The notes under the pieces are model-generated. The model was not told the DNA's origin. It saw only the letters and a program-made list of their open reading frames with translations, and did not search any database. A program made the translations under genes and the position numbers. A DNA stretch of 64,000 bases from Evansella halocellulosilytica (GTDB taxonomy: Bacteria; Bacillota; Bacilli; Bacillales; Salisediminibacteriaceae). The stretch covers positions 3,053,636 to 3,117,635 of the forward strand of contig NZ_NIST01000001.1 in NCBI RefSeq assembly GCF_002335745.1. Reading direction: 5' to 3'. Positions 54,193 to 63,939 of the stretch are shown one piece after another. The stretch's first letter is position 1; every line of letters begins with the position of its first letter.

Positions 54193-54401
54193 TAAAAAAC
54201 CCGATTATCTAATCATGGTAATCGGGTTCATTTTATGATTAACGAGAATCCGTGAAGAAATAAGTCATTTCTGACTCATTGCGAAAGACTTTGCAAGCGA
54301 GACATTTTGCACAATCAATCCCCACTAATCATTTCCTTTTAAATTGAATTGGCTTTCACTAAACGGTGAGGGCTACTTTTATTTAACTAAGTTTTGTCTC
54401 A
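54193..54401. repeat. Hairpin and inverted family C repeat before spoIIIAA
   Basis: AACCCGATTATC and GTAATCGGGTT form a terminator-like stem at 54193-54232 with a T-rich end. At 54349-54401 the complement of the family C unit at 42310 appears (TTTATTTAACTAAGTTTTGTC). No gene is visible. In B. subtilis yqhV lies between efp and spoIIIAA; it is missing here. Confidence 0.55.
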
Positions 54402-54443
54402 AATAATTTTCTTTGAAAATCTTACGTCAACCTTCCTGATGAG

Positions 54444-54471
54444 TCATAAATAGGACACGCTCTCATATATT
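54444..54471 (+). promoter_or_regulatory. Candidate SigE promoter of spoIIIA
   Basis: A -35-like TCATAAA (54444-54450) and -10-like CATATATT (54464-54471) are 13 bases apart, near the SigE pattern of ATA and CATANA-T. The spoIIIA operon is SigE-controlled in B. subtilis. Confidence 0.5.
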
Positions 54472-54513
54472 TTTCAGTAGACAGTCATTTGATAAGAAAG
54501 AGGAGGAGAACGA

Positions 54514-55443
54514 ATGAAAGAAATCATTAACGTTCTTCCAGAAGTTATAAGGAAATTAATCATTCAACAACCTGCTTCTCTTATGAAAGAAGTCGAGGAA
54601 ATAAGGCTTCGTGTTCAACGACCAGTTGAAATAAGAACAGGCAAAACGTCTTTCGTGTTACCAGAGAAGACGACCCCTTATATTTTTACAGAAGATGATG
54701 CTAAGTTAATGCTTGGATTATTAAGTCAGCATTCTGTATATCGGCTCGAAGAAGAGCTAAAAAAGGGATATATAACGATCGCTGGAGGACATCGTGTTGG
54801 CCTTGCAGGCAGGGTTGTTATTGAGAAGGGTGGAGTGAAAGGGATTCGCGACATAAGTTCTTTTAACATCAGAATAGCAAGAGAGAAGAAAGGGGTATCT
54901 GATCCCTATATAGATCGGCTTCTCTTTAGGAAAAGCTGGTGCCATACGTTAATTATCGGTCCACCTAAAACAGGAAAAACGACGCTTTTACGTGACTTAG
55001 CTAGGAATATAAGTTTAGGGATTCACCGAAAGAATGTTCCACCGATGAATGTTGGAATCATTGATGAACGTTCAGAGATTGCCGGGTGTGTAAAAGGCGT
55101 ACCTCAACACGAGTTTGGTACGAAAATCGATGTTTTAGACAGTTGTCCTAAAGCAGAAGGTCTCATGATGATGATTCGTTCGATGGGTCCAGAAGTATTA
55201 GTCGTGGATGAAGTAGGGAGAAAAGAGGATGGAGAAGCCATTTTAGAAGCAGTACATGCTGGAGTATCTGTCATCGCAACAGTCCACGGAAAAAACTTGG
55301 AGGACGTAAAGCATCGTCCGACGATCTCTCATTTATTGAATGAGCGAGTATTTGAACGAATCGTTGAAATAAATCCATTAACGAAAAAAGGGACCGTTCA
55401 TTTTCTAGATAAAAGAAGAATGCAAGGCGTGATTCAGAGATGA
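54514..55443 (+). CDS. spoIIIAA: Stage III sporulation ATPase SpoIIIAA
   Basis: The 309-residue protein is a secretion-type ATPase with Walker A GPPKTGKTT (residues 149-157) and Walker B-like VLVVDEVGRKED. It powers the SpoIIIA-SpoIIQ channel that links mother cell and forespore. The start is ATG after AGAGGAGGAGAACGA. It is first of eight genes, and the next gene overlaps its stop. Confidence 0.95.
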   Translation: MKEIINVLPEVIRKLIIQQPASLMKEVEEIRLRVQRPVEIRTGKTSFVLPEKTTPYIFTEDDAKLMLGLLSQHSVYRLEEELKKGYITIAGGHRVGLAGRVVIEKGGVKGIRDISSFNIRIAREKKGVSDPYIDRLLFRKSWCHTLIIGPPKTGKTTLLRDLARNISLGIHRKNVPPMNVGIIDERSEIAGCVKGVPQHEFGTKIDVLDSCPKAEGLMMMIRSMGPEVLVVDEVGRKEDGEAILEAVHAGVSVIATVHGKNLEDVKHRPTISHLLNERVFERIVEINPLTKKGTVHFLDKRRMQGVIQR

Positions 55444-55952
55444 AAATGATTGGGGCATTCATCATTATATTAGCTAGCACAATGCTAGGCTGGGAATTTG
55501 CAAGAAGGTTTACTCGGAGAAAACTTCAAATACGTAAACTTCGATTAGCTTTTGAATCACTTGAAGGTGAAATGGTCTTTTCAATGGCGCCACTATCTTC
55601 AGCTTGTGAAAAAGTCGCTTTGCAATCAACAGCTCCGATAAATGAACTGTTTCATCAAGTATCAGAAAAATTGATGATAGATGAAAGCTCGGCTCCAGAA
55701 ATATGGGCAGAGTGCTTAAAAAACTGGAAGAAGAAAACAGACTTAGACAGTGCAGAGATAAACATTTTAGAACAGTTTGGTCAAACAATAGGTCAACAAG
55801 ACATCGAAAATCAACGAAATCAAATTAGACTTGCCATTACTTATTTTGAACAAGAAGAGAAACATGCACAAGAGTCTGAAAAGAAATATGAATCTATGTA
55901 CCGGAGTTTAGGGTTTCTTGGAGGGGTTCTCATCGTCATCATCATGATGTAA
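55440..55952 (+). CDS. spoIIIAB: Stage III sporulation protein SpoIIIAB
   Basis: The 170-residue protein has membrane segments at the N terminus (2-18) and C terminus (153-169) with a helical middle, like the GspF-related B subunit. The RKLRLAFESLEGEMVFSMAPL block is typical. It overlaps spoIIIAA as ATGA. Confidence 0.94.
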   Translation: MKMIGAFIIILASTMLGWEFARRFTRRKLQIRKLRLAFESLEGEMVFSMAPLSSACEKVALQSTAPINELFHQVSEKLMIDESSAPEIWAECLKNWKKKTDLDSAEINILEQFGQTIGQQDIENQRNQIRLAITYFEQEEKHAQESEKKYESMYRSLGFLGGVLIVIIMM

Positions 55953-55973
55953 ATGGGCAAAGGAGGAACAACA

Positions 55974-56180
55974 TTGAATTATGATATAAGTTTAATATTT
56001 CAAATTGCGGGTGTTGGAATTGTCGTTGCAATGATTCATACAGTGTTGAAACAGATGGGAAAAGAAGAAATAGCAAATTGGGTAACATTAATTGCCTTTG
56101 TTGTCGTTTTATACATGGTTGCATCAGTCGTTGATGATTTATTTACGAAGATAAGAAGTGTATTCCTTTTCCAAAGCTGA
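55974..56180 (+). CDS. spoIIIAC: Stage III sporulation protein SpoIIIAC
   Basis: The protein of about 68 residues has two membrane helices. It starts at TTG (MNYDISLIFQIAG) after AAAGGAGGAACAACA, the same length as in B. subtilis; the frame from 55953 would put the ribosome site inside the protein. It is a membrane channel subunit. Confidence 0.93.
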   Translation: MNYDISLIFQIAGVGIVVAMIHTVLKQMGKEEIANWVTLIAFVVVLYMVASVVDDLFTKIRSVFLFQS

Positions 56181-56189
56181 TAGGGGGTG

Positions 56190-56585
56190 ATGGTCATTGA
56201 AATCATCCAAATCGTCGGCTTAGGGATGATCGCAACGTTTTTAGCACTCGTCGTGAAAGAGCATAAACCGATTTTCGCCTTTTTATTAACAGTATTTGTC
56301 GGTGTCATCATCTTTTTATTTTTAATCGATAAAATTGCACTCATTATTAACATGTTAGAAGAATTAGCGAATAATGCCAATATAAACCTCATGTATGTAC
56401 AAACGATCTTGAAGATTATCGGAATCGCATATATTGCAGAATTCGGAGCACAAATCGCAAAAGATGCTGGGCAAGGTGCAATGGCTTCGAAGATTGAATT
56501 AGCAGGTAAAGTATTGATCATGGTAATGGCTATCCCAATTATTTCAGTTATCATCGAAACGATCATTGGATTAATTCCAAACTAA
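56190..56585 (+). CDS. spoIIIAD: Stage III sporulation protein SpoIIIAD
   Basis: The protein of about 131 residues has four membrane helices and the conserved IIGIAYIAEFGAQIAKDAGQ block. TAGGGGGTG stands almost against this ATG; GTG at 56187 is equally possible, so the start is uncertain by one codon. Confidence 0.93.
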   Translation: MVIEIIQIVGLGMIATFLALVVKEHKPIFAFLLTVFVGVIIFLFLIDKIALIINMLEELANNANINLMYVQTILKIIGIAYIAEFGAQIAKDAGQGAMASKIELAGKVLIMVMAIPIISVIIETIIGLIPN

Positions 56586-56598
56586 TGGAGGGAGAAGG

Positions 56599-57780
56599 AT
56601 GAAAAAGTTCATGTTTATTCTTGTCATTATGTTTTTAACGACCCTTCTCCCTCAATCTGTAATAGCTGAAGAACCTGTTACAGACAATGAGCAAGATGAA
56701 ATGATGGAGTTACAGTTGGACAAGTTAGAGATTGATGAAATCGGTGAATTTTGGAATGATGTGATTCACGAATATGAAGGTTTTTTACCAGAGAGTCAAA
56801 GAGGAAATTTTATGGACTTTATTAAAGGAGACAAGCAGTTCTCACCTACAGCCTGGTTCCAAGGCTTACTTCGTTTTCTATTTCATGAAATTTTTGCAAA
56901 CGGAAAACTCCTTGGCACATTAATCTTACTAGCTGTTTTCAGTATGATTTTAGCTCAGCTTCAACAAGCGTTTGAAAAACATTCTATTAGTAAAGTCGCT
57001 TATGCAATTACATTTATGGTTCTGCTTATCATCGCATTGAACAGTTTTCATTTAGCAATGGAGTTTACCCAAAACACGATAAAAGTAATGAGTAGTTTTA
57101 TGGTGGCTATGGTCCCTCTCATTCTCGTTTTAATGGCTTCTGTTGGTAGTGTGACATCCGTAGCTTTATTTCACCCGATGGTCATGTTTCTCGTACACAC
57201 AAGCGGACTTTTTATTCAATTTTTTGTATTACCGATGTTGTTTTTATCGACTTTGCTATACATCGTCAGCACAATGACAGAGCATTACAAAGTAACGAAA
57301 CTAGCTCAATTTTTAAGGAATATAGCAGTCGGTGGTCTAGGAATCTTTTTAACTGTTTTCCTCGGTGTTTTATCAGTACAAGGAGCAACAGCAGCAGTAG
57401 CAGATGGAATTGCTGTTAAAACAGCCAAGTTTGTTACAGGGAACTTTGTTCCTGTCGTTGGAAGGATGTTTACCGATGCTGCAGATACAGTAATGGGTGC
57501 ATCTGTGTTGTTAAAAAATACAGTAGGTGTTGCAGGACTCGCAGTGCTGCTACTCATTTGTGCGTTCCCAGCCTTAAAAGTGCTCTCATTAGCGATTATT
57601 TATACTTTTACAGCAGCTGTATTACAACCATTAGGCGGGGGACCAATTATTCAATGTTTATCAATTATCGGCAAGCAAATGCTCTTTATCTTTGCTGCCT
57701 TAGCAGCCGTCTCTCTTATGTTCTTTCTATCAATTACGATTATGATCATATCTGGCAATCTTTCTTTAATGATGCGATAA
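56599..57780 (+). CDS. spoIIIAE: Stage III sporulation protein SpoIIIAE
   Basis: The 393-residue protein has a signal peptide (cleavage likely after SVIAEE region, about residue 24), an acidic outer segment and seven or more membrane helices with many small residues. It is the largest membrane subunit of the SpoIIIA complex. The start is ATG after ATGGAGGGAGAAGG. Confidence 0.94.
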   Translation: MKKFMFILVIMFLTTLLPQSVIAEEPVTDNEQDEMMELQLDKLEIDEIGEFWNDVIHEYEGFLPESQRGNFMDFIKGDKQFSPTAWFQGLLRFLFHEIFANGKLLGTLILLAVFSMILAQLQQAFEKHSISKVAYAITFMVLLIIALNSFHLAMEFTQNTIKVMSSFMVAMVPLILVLMASVGSVTSVALFHPMVMFLVHTSGLFIQFFVLPMLFLSTLLYIVSTMTEHYKVTKLAQFLRNIAVGGLGIFLTVFLGVLSVQGATAAVADGIAVKTAKFVTGNFVPVVGRMFTDAADTVMGASVLLKNTVGVAGLAVLLLICAFPALKVLSLAIIYTFTAAVLQPLGGGPIIQCLSIIGKQMLFIFAALAAVSLMFFLSITIMIISGNLSLMMR

Positions 57781-57803
57781 CTTTACAAGAAAGGAGATAA
57801 GCC

Positions 57804-58442
57804 ATGAGTGTTGTTACAGCATGGGTAACGAACATCATCATACTCATTTTATTTGCAACGATATTAGAGCTATTGCTGCCGAATTCAAAAATGCAGCGCT
57901 ATGTCAAGTTAGTTGTCGGACTCATGCTTCTCATGGTTATGCTGCAACCAATTCTTTCAATTTTTCAAACAGACCCTGAAGAATGGTTGTCAGAAATGGC
58001 GGAATGGGGGACAGTCGACGAAGAAAACCAAATGAATGAAATCGAATCAAAGAAAAATGAAATAGAAATGGTACAAGATGCATATATTTCTGAACAAGCG
58101 GCTGTCCAATTAAAAAGACAAGTTGAAAGCAAGTTAATTGAACAATTTGAGGTGGTGCCAGTAGAAGTGGCGATGACACTTGAAACATCAAATACAGATG
58201 AAATTTTAGAAGAATACCCAGATGTACATGTCCTTCTTCAAAGAGTTGAAGAGGTACAGGAAGACGAGGAAATATCGGTCGTTACAATCGACCCTGTTGT
58301 CATCGATCAAGATGATGAAGAATTGGAAACAACAGACCATCCTCAAAATGATTTAGATGATGCGATCACCTCATTTCTCTCAAGTGAATGGAGTATTCCA
58401 GTAGAGAAAATACATGTTCAATGGAAAGGGGGGGAGGAATAG
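57804..58442 (+). CDS. spoIIIAF: Stage III sporulation protein SpoIIIAF
   Basis: The 212-residue protein has two N-terminal membrane helices (about 7-26 and 35-55). The extracellular ring-building domain is highly acidic (DDEELETTDHPQNDLDDA). The start is ATG after AAAGGAGATAAGCC. Confidence 0.93.
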   Translation: MSVVTAWVTNIIILILFATILELLLPNSKMQRYVKLVVGLMLLMVMLQPILSIFQTDPEEWLSEMAEWGTVDEENQMNEIESKKNEIEMVQDAYISEQAAVQLKRQVESKLIEQFEVVPVEVAMTLETSNTDEILEEYPDVHVLLQRVEEVQEDEEISVVTIDPVVIDQDDEELETTDHPQNDLDDAITSFLSSEWSIPVEKIHVQWKGGEE

Positions 58443-58443
58443 C

Positions 58444-59112
58444 ATGGAAAAACAATCGAAGAATGACACATGGTTTACATCTTTTTCATTGAAAAAAAGT
58501 TCAAAAAAATTAAACGTGAAATATTTAGGGATTTTGCTGACAATCGGTGTTTTCTTTATGGTCGTTGGTATCATGATGCAAGATGATAATGATGGAACGG
58601 TTAGCCCAGTTATGCAAGAAGAAGGTGATGAAGTTGAACCTGGTGATAATACACCAGCATCAGTTTTTAATAAATCTGATGATCGTCCTGATTCAGCTAT
58701 GTCCGAATACGAGGATTTTTATGAAAGTCAGCTTGAGCAAGCGTTAGAACAAGTGGTTGGTATAAGTGATGTATCCGTTTTTGTGAACTTAGAAGAATCA
58801 GAGAAAACGGTTTATCAAACAAATAAGAGTACAAAAGAACAGATAACGGAAGAAACAGATCGTGAAGGAGGGTCGAGAAACGTAGAGGATCGTACGAATG
58901 ATGAGGAAGTAGTCATTATTCGAAATGGTGATAAGGAAGAACCGCTCGTAGAAAGAATTGAAAAACCGTCCATTAGAGGAGTGTTAGTTGTAGCGAAAGG
59001 TGTTGAAAACATACAAGTGAAAACGTGGGTCATTGAAGCAGTTAGTCGAGCACTTGATGTTCCTTCTCACCGTGTATCTGTATTACCGAAGAACTCAAAG
59101 GGGGAATCATAA
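58444..59112 (+). CDS. spoIIIAG: Stage III sporulation protein SpoIIIAG
   Basis: The protein of about 222 residues has one membrane anchor (YLGILLTIGVFFMVVGIMM) and a ring-forming outer domain with VVGISDVSVFVNLEESEKTV and an insert rich in Glu and Arg. It forms the large ring in the intermembrane space. The start is ATG after GGGGGAGGAATAGC; the frame from 58414 overlaps spoIIIAF. Confidence 0.94.
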   Translation: MEKQSKNDTWFTSFSLKKSSKKLNVKYLGILLTIGVFFMVVGIMMQDDNDGTVSPVMQEEGDEVEPGDNTPASVFNKSDDRPDSAMSEYEDFYESQLEQALEQVVGISDVSVFVNLEESEKTVYQTNKSTKEQITEETDREGGSRNVEDRTNDEEVVIIRNGDKEEPLVERIEKPSIRGVLVVAKGVENIQVKTWVIEAVSRALDVPSHRVSVLPKNSKGES

Positions 59113-59754
59113 ATGGTATTAAAACGACAAACGGTATGGTTATTAACGATGTTAAGCTTAATTATTGTTCTTTCAGTTTACTACATTTCAATGGATCGTT
59201 TCCAAGGTCAACATGCGCTGGATGATGAAGATGAAACGACTGGTGAGGAACATGATGAGGTTAGTGAAAGCGATTTAGACTTGGACTGGATCGAAGATGA
59301 AGATGTGACGTTTATCGAATTAGAAGATGTGGATGATGTTCTTGGCCAACATTCACTATACTCGAACTCTAATGCAGAAGAAATGTTTGATATGTACCGC
59401 CTGCAACGTCAAGATGCTCGGGCGCGTATGAATGAGGAGTATTTAAATGTTTTCGACTCCGAGGAGGCATCTGCTGAAGTTCAAGTCCAAGCATTAGAAC
59501 AATATGAAAGTCTTCAGTCTTTACAGCAGCAAGAAGAGCGTCTAGAAACGATGATTCGTGCAAAAGGATATGAGGATGCTCTCGTTATTACCGATGATAA
59601 CCAAGTGAAAATTTATGTGAAGGCGGATGAGCTCACGAAAGAAGACGTTGTTGAAATTAACATGCTAGCATACGAGGAGTTAGGAGATAAAAATATCCGC
59701 GTTGGCTTCCAGCCAGATGATGGAAAAGAAGATCCTACTGAAGGTGAGGGATAA
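59113..59754 (+). CDS. spoIIIAH: Stage III sporulation protein SpoIIIAH
   Basis: The 213-residue protein has one membrane helix (about 8-26), a strongly acidic linker and the C-terminal EscJ/PrgK-like domain. That domain has the Gln/Glu-rich helix and SpoIIQ-facing strand ALVITDDNQVKIYVKA. It pairs with forespore SpoIIQ across the septal space. ATG immediately follows the spoIIIAG stop. Last gene of the operon. Confidence 0.94.
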   Translation: MVLKRQTVWLLTMLSLIIVLSVYYISMDRFQGQHALDDEDETTGEEHDEVSESDLDLDWIEDEDVTFIELEDVDDVLGQHSLYSNSNAEEMFDMYRLQRQDARARMNEEYLNVFDSEEASAEVQVQALEQYESLQSLQQQEERLETMIRAKGYEDALVITDDNQVKIYVKADELTKEDVVEINMLAYEELGDKNIRVGFQPDDGKEDPTEGEG

Positions 59755-59786
59755 GAGGCTGGAACAAAACAGTCTCAATAAAATGT

Positions 59787-59829
59787 AAAAAGATTCCGGT
59801 TATCATGATTGATAATCGGAATCTTTTTT
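59787..59829 (+). terminator. Rho-independent terminator of the spoIIIA operon
   Basis: AAAAGATTCCGGTTATCA pairs with TGATAATCGGAATCTTTT around TGAT, and a T run follows. GAGGCTGGAACAAAAC just before it is a family C motif. The 290 bases from here to 60123 hold no other supported gene. Confidence 0.85.
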
Positions 59830-60123
59830 GATGTTTCTGCTTTCGGAGGAAATTCCCGAATATATGCTTTTGGGTTCTAAAACAACTGACGTACGGTAGC
59901 TTGATTCATAACCTTGAGCTAGCCACAGGATACGGACACTGTTTAATAACTGGGTTTTGCCATATCTTAACGATGGAAATGGTAGTACTGAAATAAATTT
60001 AATGACAAAAAACATGATTTTGTCTGATGATGGTGGTATAATACCGAGATGGAACAGAAACCCTTAACTTTATATAGTAATAGTGTTAAGGTCTGGATAG
60101 ATAATGAAAGGGAGAGATGGTCC

Positions 60124-60477
60124 ATGGAATGGTCTGACTTAACAGAAGGAGCGAAAGCAGTCCTTGAACAAACACGAAACATTAAAAATGACAAGATCCA
60201 AATTGTAGAATTTGAAGTCGGTTTTATTCAAAACGATGAAGTGGCAGAAGGAGAGCCGATCTCTATTCAAGAAGAAGATTATCAAAGTTTAAAGTCATTT
60301 ACTCAAGAAAATGAGTATGGTGACAAGTATCATATGGCTCGTAACAAAAATATCGTGAAGATCATCTTATTAGAAAAAGGGAAAATACCTGAAAACTTAT
60401 CTGAAATTCCGGTTTTTCGTGAATACAAAAATGACCGCCAAGAAAAAAATGAATATGCAGATGTAGATGAAAATTAA
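60124..60477 (+). CDS. Hypothetical protein, 117 residues
   Basis: This small acidic soluble protein (MEWSDLTEGAKAVLEQTRNI ... EYKNDRQEKNEYADVDEN) has no family I recognise. AAAGGGAGAG seven bases before this ATG decides the start; the frame from 60049 lacks a ribosome site. It lies between spoIIIAH and accB, where B. subtilis has no gene, and it may be a lineage-specific gene. Confidence 0.55.
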   Translation: MEWSDLTEGAKAVLEQTRNIKNDKIQIVEFEVGFIQNDEVAEGEPISIQEEDYQSLKSFTQENEYGDKYHMARNKNIVKIILLEKGKIPENLSEIPVFREYKNDRQEKNEYADVDEN

Positions 60478-60481
60478 ACTT

Positions 60482-60518
60482 AAAAGCTTTCTCTGTAACA
60501 AACGGAGGAAGCTTTTCT
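60482..60518 (+). terminator. Terminator after the 117-residue gene
   Basis: AAAAGCTTTCTC and AGGAAGCTTTT pair and end in a short T run. Confidence 0.7.
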
Positions 60519-60645
60519 TAATTAAGAAAAATTATATAAATGTATTTGTTACTTTTTCCTGAATCCGTGCTGAAATAAATTATTCTTACTATAAATTCTA
60601 AAAATCTTACGATTTAACTTGGTAAAGTAAATCCCCGAAGCTGTT

Positions 60646-60970
60646 ACTTGCGGACGCTTTCCATGGGCAACGCTTCAGTATAAGAATTATTATTTCGTTC
60701 AAATTTTTATTCACCAACTAGGTGTTATGATGAAATTTATTTTAGAAGACTCAGATGAAACGCTATCTACTCATTCAGGATTAGGTTTGATGGGTGTGCT
60801 TTTGTCCAAAGGCTTATTTGGTGTATTTAAAAGTAAGTCATTTTTGAAAAAACAGCTTGTATGACAGAAATCTACGAGACTCCTGCGGGAACAGCGAGCC
60901 AGGCAAGACCCGCAGAAGCAAAGCGACGAGGAGGCTTGCGGTTCGCCCGTGGAAAGCGAGTGATGCATGG
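60646..60970. repeat. IS-type remnant with inverted end blocks
   Basis: The left block GCGGACGCTTTCCATGGGCA and the right block, in reverse orientation, (ACTCCTGCGGGAACAGCGAG ... GGTTCGCCCGTGGAAAGCGA) are the same repeat family seen in the IS1182 left end at 34141. Between them lies a short transposase-like fragment. The arrangement resembles a degenerate element. The remainder to 61299 is AT-rich spacer that should hold the accB promoter. Confidence 0.55.
60727..60864 (+). pseudogene. Transposase N-terminal fragment (IS1380-like)
   Basis: A 45-codon frame reads MMKFILEDSDETLSTHSGLG with LMGVLLSKGLFG, the opening style of IS1380-family transposases. It stops long before any catalytic residue. 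The identity is from memory of the family opening and is tentative. Confidence 0.4.
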
Positions 60971-61299
60971 AATACAAGCCCACTGTCACGGATTCAGGCT
61001 TTTATCAAAGTGCGTGGCGGAAAGGGTTTATCATGTTTATTTTGTATGAAGGTTGTTGAAAATGGTTATAAATGTACAACAATTTTGAATGTTATTTAAA
61101 AAGGCTGCGATATCATAAGTTTCGAATAAAGGAAAATTCTAAGTAAAAAAAGGTTTTCATTTTCAATGTTTTGAGGTAGCATATTTTTTAGGACTTGCTC
61201 ATAAGACAAACTGAAAATTGCAGCATTCATTAGAAAATGATATTTTTGTTATAAAATAATGCATGTAAGCGTTTTAAATTGTAAATAGGAGTGATTGAC

Positions 61300-61830
61300 A
61301 TGTTGAAAATTCAGGAAATTCGTGAACTAATTAAGCTTATTGATCAATCTTCAATTAATGAATTCAAGTTTGAACAAAGCGGGTCCAAAGTAACGCTTAG
61401 AAAAGAAATAAAAGGTAACGTTACACAGCAAGGCCAAAAGACTACTGCAATTAATGAGGAACCGCAATTTGTTACAACCGTAACATCTCCTGTACAAGAG
61501 CAAGTTCAAGCGACAACTCAGCCAAAGAACGAAGTGAGCGAACAGCCAGTAAAAGAAAAAACGGAAGAAACGGTTTCTGACCGTTCAGGGTTACATACAA
61601 TTACTTCACCGATGGTAGGTACATTTTATGCTGCGCCTTCACCTGATGCTGATCCATATGTACAAACAGGAGACAAAGTAAAGTCAAATTCTGTCGTTTG
61701 TATCGTAGAAGCAATGAAACTGATGAATGAAATTGAAGCAGAAGTAAACGGTGAAATCGTAGAAGTATTAGTAGAAAATGGACAACTTGTAGAATATGGT
61801 CAAGAAATGTTCTTGGTTAAGCCGGAATAG
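61300..61830 (+). CDS. accB: Biotin carboxyl carrier protein of acetyl-CoA carboxylase
   Basis: The protein of about 176 residues starts [20 protein letters not shown] as in B. subtilis AccB. It has a Gln/Thr/Pro-rich linker and the biotinyl domain with the target lysine K140 in EAMKLMNE. It carries CO2 for malonyl-CoA synthesis. The start is ATG after AGGAGTGATTGAC. It is followed by accC after an 11-base gap. Confidence 0.95.
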   Translation: MLKIQEIRELIKLIDQSSINEFKFEQSGSKVTLRKEIKGNVTQQGQKTTAINEEPQFVTTVTSPVQEQVQATTQPKNEVSEQPVKEKTEETVSDRSGLHTITSPMVGTFYAAPSPDADPYVQTGDKVKSNSVVCIVEAMKLMNEIEAEVNGEIVEVLVENGQLVEYGQEMFLVKPE

Positions 61831-61841
61831 GGGATGGTCGA

Positions 61842-63203
61842 ATGATCAGAAAAGTACTAGTAGCCAATCGAGGAGAAATTGCTGTTCGAGTTATAAGAGC
61901 ATGTAAAGAACTAGGGATTGAAACGGTTGCGGTCTTTTCAACTGCTGATAGTGATGCCCTTCATGTGAGGCTTGCTGATGAAGCATATTGTATAGGCCCT
62001 ACCTCATCGACAGACAGTTACCTCAACTTTACAAATATTATGAGTGTAGCTACATTAACAGAAGTTGATGCGATACACCCAGGTTATGGATTCTTGTCTG
62101 AAAATGCAGACTTCGCAGAAATTTGTGCTGCATGTAAAATTACATTTATCGGACCGTCACCTGAAGCAATCAGCCAAATGGGGACAAAAGATGTTGCGAG
62201 AACAACCATGAAAAATGCCGGAGTTCCAACTGTTCCAGGTTCAGATGGAATCATTGAAAACATCGATGAAGGATTGCGTGTTGCGGATGGAATTGGATAC
62301 CCGGTTATTATAAAAGCAACTGCTGGCGGTGGCGGTAAAGGGATTAGAGTTGCACGAGATGAAGAGGAACTGAAAAAAGGAATTTCAGTTACTCAGACTG
62401 AAGCAAAAGCTAACTTCGGTAATCCAGGCGTTTATCTTGAGAAATACATTGAAGATTTTCGCCACGTTGAAATCCAAGTTATGGCTGATACTTATGGAAA
62501 TGTCATACACCTCGGAGAACGGGATTGTACAATACAACGTAGACTTCAGAAGTTAGTTGAAGAGACTCCTTCACCAGCTATCGATGAAACAATGAGAAAA
62601 GAGATGGGCGAAGCGGCTGTAAAAGCTGCACAAGCCGTTAATTATGTAGGTGCAGGGACGATCGAATTTATTTATGATCATCGAGAGAAGCAATTTTACT
62701 TTATGGAAATGAATACACGTATTCAAGTAGAGCATCCAGTGACAGAAATGGTTACAGGTATTGACTTAATAAAGGAACAGATTTTAGTTGCGTCAGGAGA
62801 AAAGCTTTCTTATACTCAAGAGGAAGTCACTTTTAACGGATGGGCAATTGAGTGTCGAATTAATGCTGAAAATCCTGATAAGAACTTTATGCCATCTCCA
62901 GGACGAATTAATATGTATTTACCGCCCGGAGGTCTAGGAGTTAGAATTGATAGTGCTGCTTTCCCTGGCTATATGATCCCTCCATATTATGACTCTATGA
63001 TTGCAAAAGTCATAAGTTATGGAGAAACGAGAGAAGAAGCTATTTCACGAATGAAGCGAGCACTTGGGGAATTTGTCATTGAAGGAATAGATACAACGAT
63101 TCCATTCCACATACGATTATTTAATCATGAAGTCTTTGTTGGTGGTGACTTTAATACGAAATTTTTGGAACAATACTCTTTAAATCCAGAGGGAGAAGAG
63201 TAA
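61842..63203 (+). CDS. accC: Biotin carboxylase subunit of acetyl-CoA carboxylase
   Basis: The 453-residue ATP-grasp enzyme begins [20 protein letters not shown], has the Gly-rich loop [24 protein letters not shown] and the catalytic [14 protein letters not shown]. It carboxylates the biotin of AccB using bicarbonate and ATP. The start is ATG after GGGGATGGTCGA. It is in the accB-accC-yqhY operon as in B. subtilis. Confidence 0.96.
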   Translation: MIRKVLVANRGEIAVRVIRACKELGIETVAVFSTADSDALHVRLADEAYCIGPTSSTDSYLNFTNIMSVATLTEVDAIHPGYGFLSENADFAEICAACKITFIGPSPEAISQMGTKDVARTTMKNAGVPTVPGSDGIIENIDEGLRVADGIGYPVIIKATAGGGGKGIRVARDEEELKKGISVTQTEAKANFGNPGVYLEKYIEDFRHVEIQVMADTYGNVIHLGERDCTIQRRLQKLVEETPSPAIDETMRKEMGEAAVKAAQAVNYVGAGTIEFIYDHREKQFYFMEMNTRIQVEHPVTEMVTGIDLIKEQILVASGEKLSYTQEEVTFNGWAIECRINAENPDKNFMPSPGRINMYLPPGGLGVRIDSAAFPGYMIPPYYDSMIAKVISYGETREEAISRMKRALGEFVIEGIDTTIPFHIRLFNHEVFVGGDFNTKFLEQYSLNPEGEE

Positions 63204-63224
63204 AATTCTGAAAGGTGGAGGAAT

Positions 63225-63641
63225 ATGGATAATCATTTAATTCACATGTCTGAAGACAAAGATGAACTAGGGAAAGTTGAAATATCTCCTGAAGTCATTG
63301 AGGTCATTACAGGCTTAGCTGCTTCAGAAGTTGAAGGGGTTGCAACGATGAGAGGCAACTTTGCTGCAGGTGTTGCCGAACGGCTTGGCAGAAAAAACAA
63401 TCATGGAAAAGGTGTAAAAGTTGACCTGCAAGATGATGGAATAGCTGTTGAAATTTATGTTGTTACGAATTACGGTGTTTCTATTCCTGAAGTGTGTAAA
63501 AAAATTCAAGAAAACATTTATCAAACGATAAAAAACATGACTGCTATTCAATTAACAGCTGTTAATGTCCATGTAGTCGGTATTCAGTTAGAGTCAAAAG
63601 CAGATCCTGAAACGAATACAAAAAAAGAGCATGGAGCATAA
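63225..63641 (+). CDS. yqhY: Asp23/Gls24-family protein YqhY
   Basis: The 138-residue protein has the family blocks GKVEISPEVIEVITGLAASE, VEGVATMRGN and the VVTNYGVSIPEVCKKIQENI strand-helix unit. In B. subtilis YqhY is linked to acetyl-CoA carboxylase activity, and its position after accC supports that. It is soluble. The start is ATG after AAAGGTGGAGGAAT. Confidence 0.93.
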   Translation: MDNHLIHMSEDKDELGKVEISPEVIEVITGLAASEVEGVATMRGNFAAGVAERLGRKNNHGKGVKVDLQDDGIAVEIYVVTNYGVSIPEVCKKIQENIYQTIKNMTAIQLTAVNVHVVGIQLESKADPETNTKKEHGA

Positions 63642-63653
63642 GCTTTACTCTTT

Positions 63654-63710
63654 AAGACCTGACTCAATCAAGCAGAGTTTTTATACTTGATCACTTGAGT
63701 CAGGTCTTTT
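63654..63710 (+). terminator. Terminator of the accB-accC-yqhY operon
   Basis: AAGACCTGACTCA pairs with TGAGTCAGGTCTT, enclosing an inner ATCAAG/CTTGAT stem, and T residues follow. nusB therefore probably has its own promoter in the 230 bases after it. Confidence 0.85.
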
Positions 63711-63939
63711 CTGTCGATTGTTTAAATTTGATGATGAAATTATTTGTTTTTGTCTAGGGACAAACTGTATTCAACGATTAACTTATGCTATGATCATGAG
63801 TGGATAATAATTATTGATTAAAGATTTTTAGGTACGTTCATAAAGGGCTATCGTAAGTATCAGCGAATTGATCGTCAAAATACGATGTTTTAAAGTTGTT
63901 AAGTCTTTTTGAACAGCATGATAAAGGAGATATAAACTA

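Noticed and set aside
56036-56566. 176-codon minus-strand frame across spoIIIAC-AD
   Set aside because: Antisense shadow of two well-conserved sporulation genes.
60857-61099. 80-codon plus-strand frame upstream of accB
   Set aside because: Reading through the GC-rich inverted repeat block; no ribosome site, and the overlapping second frame is equally open.
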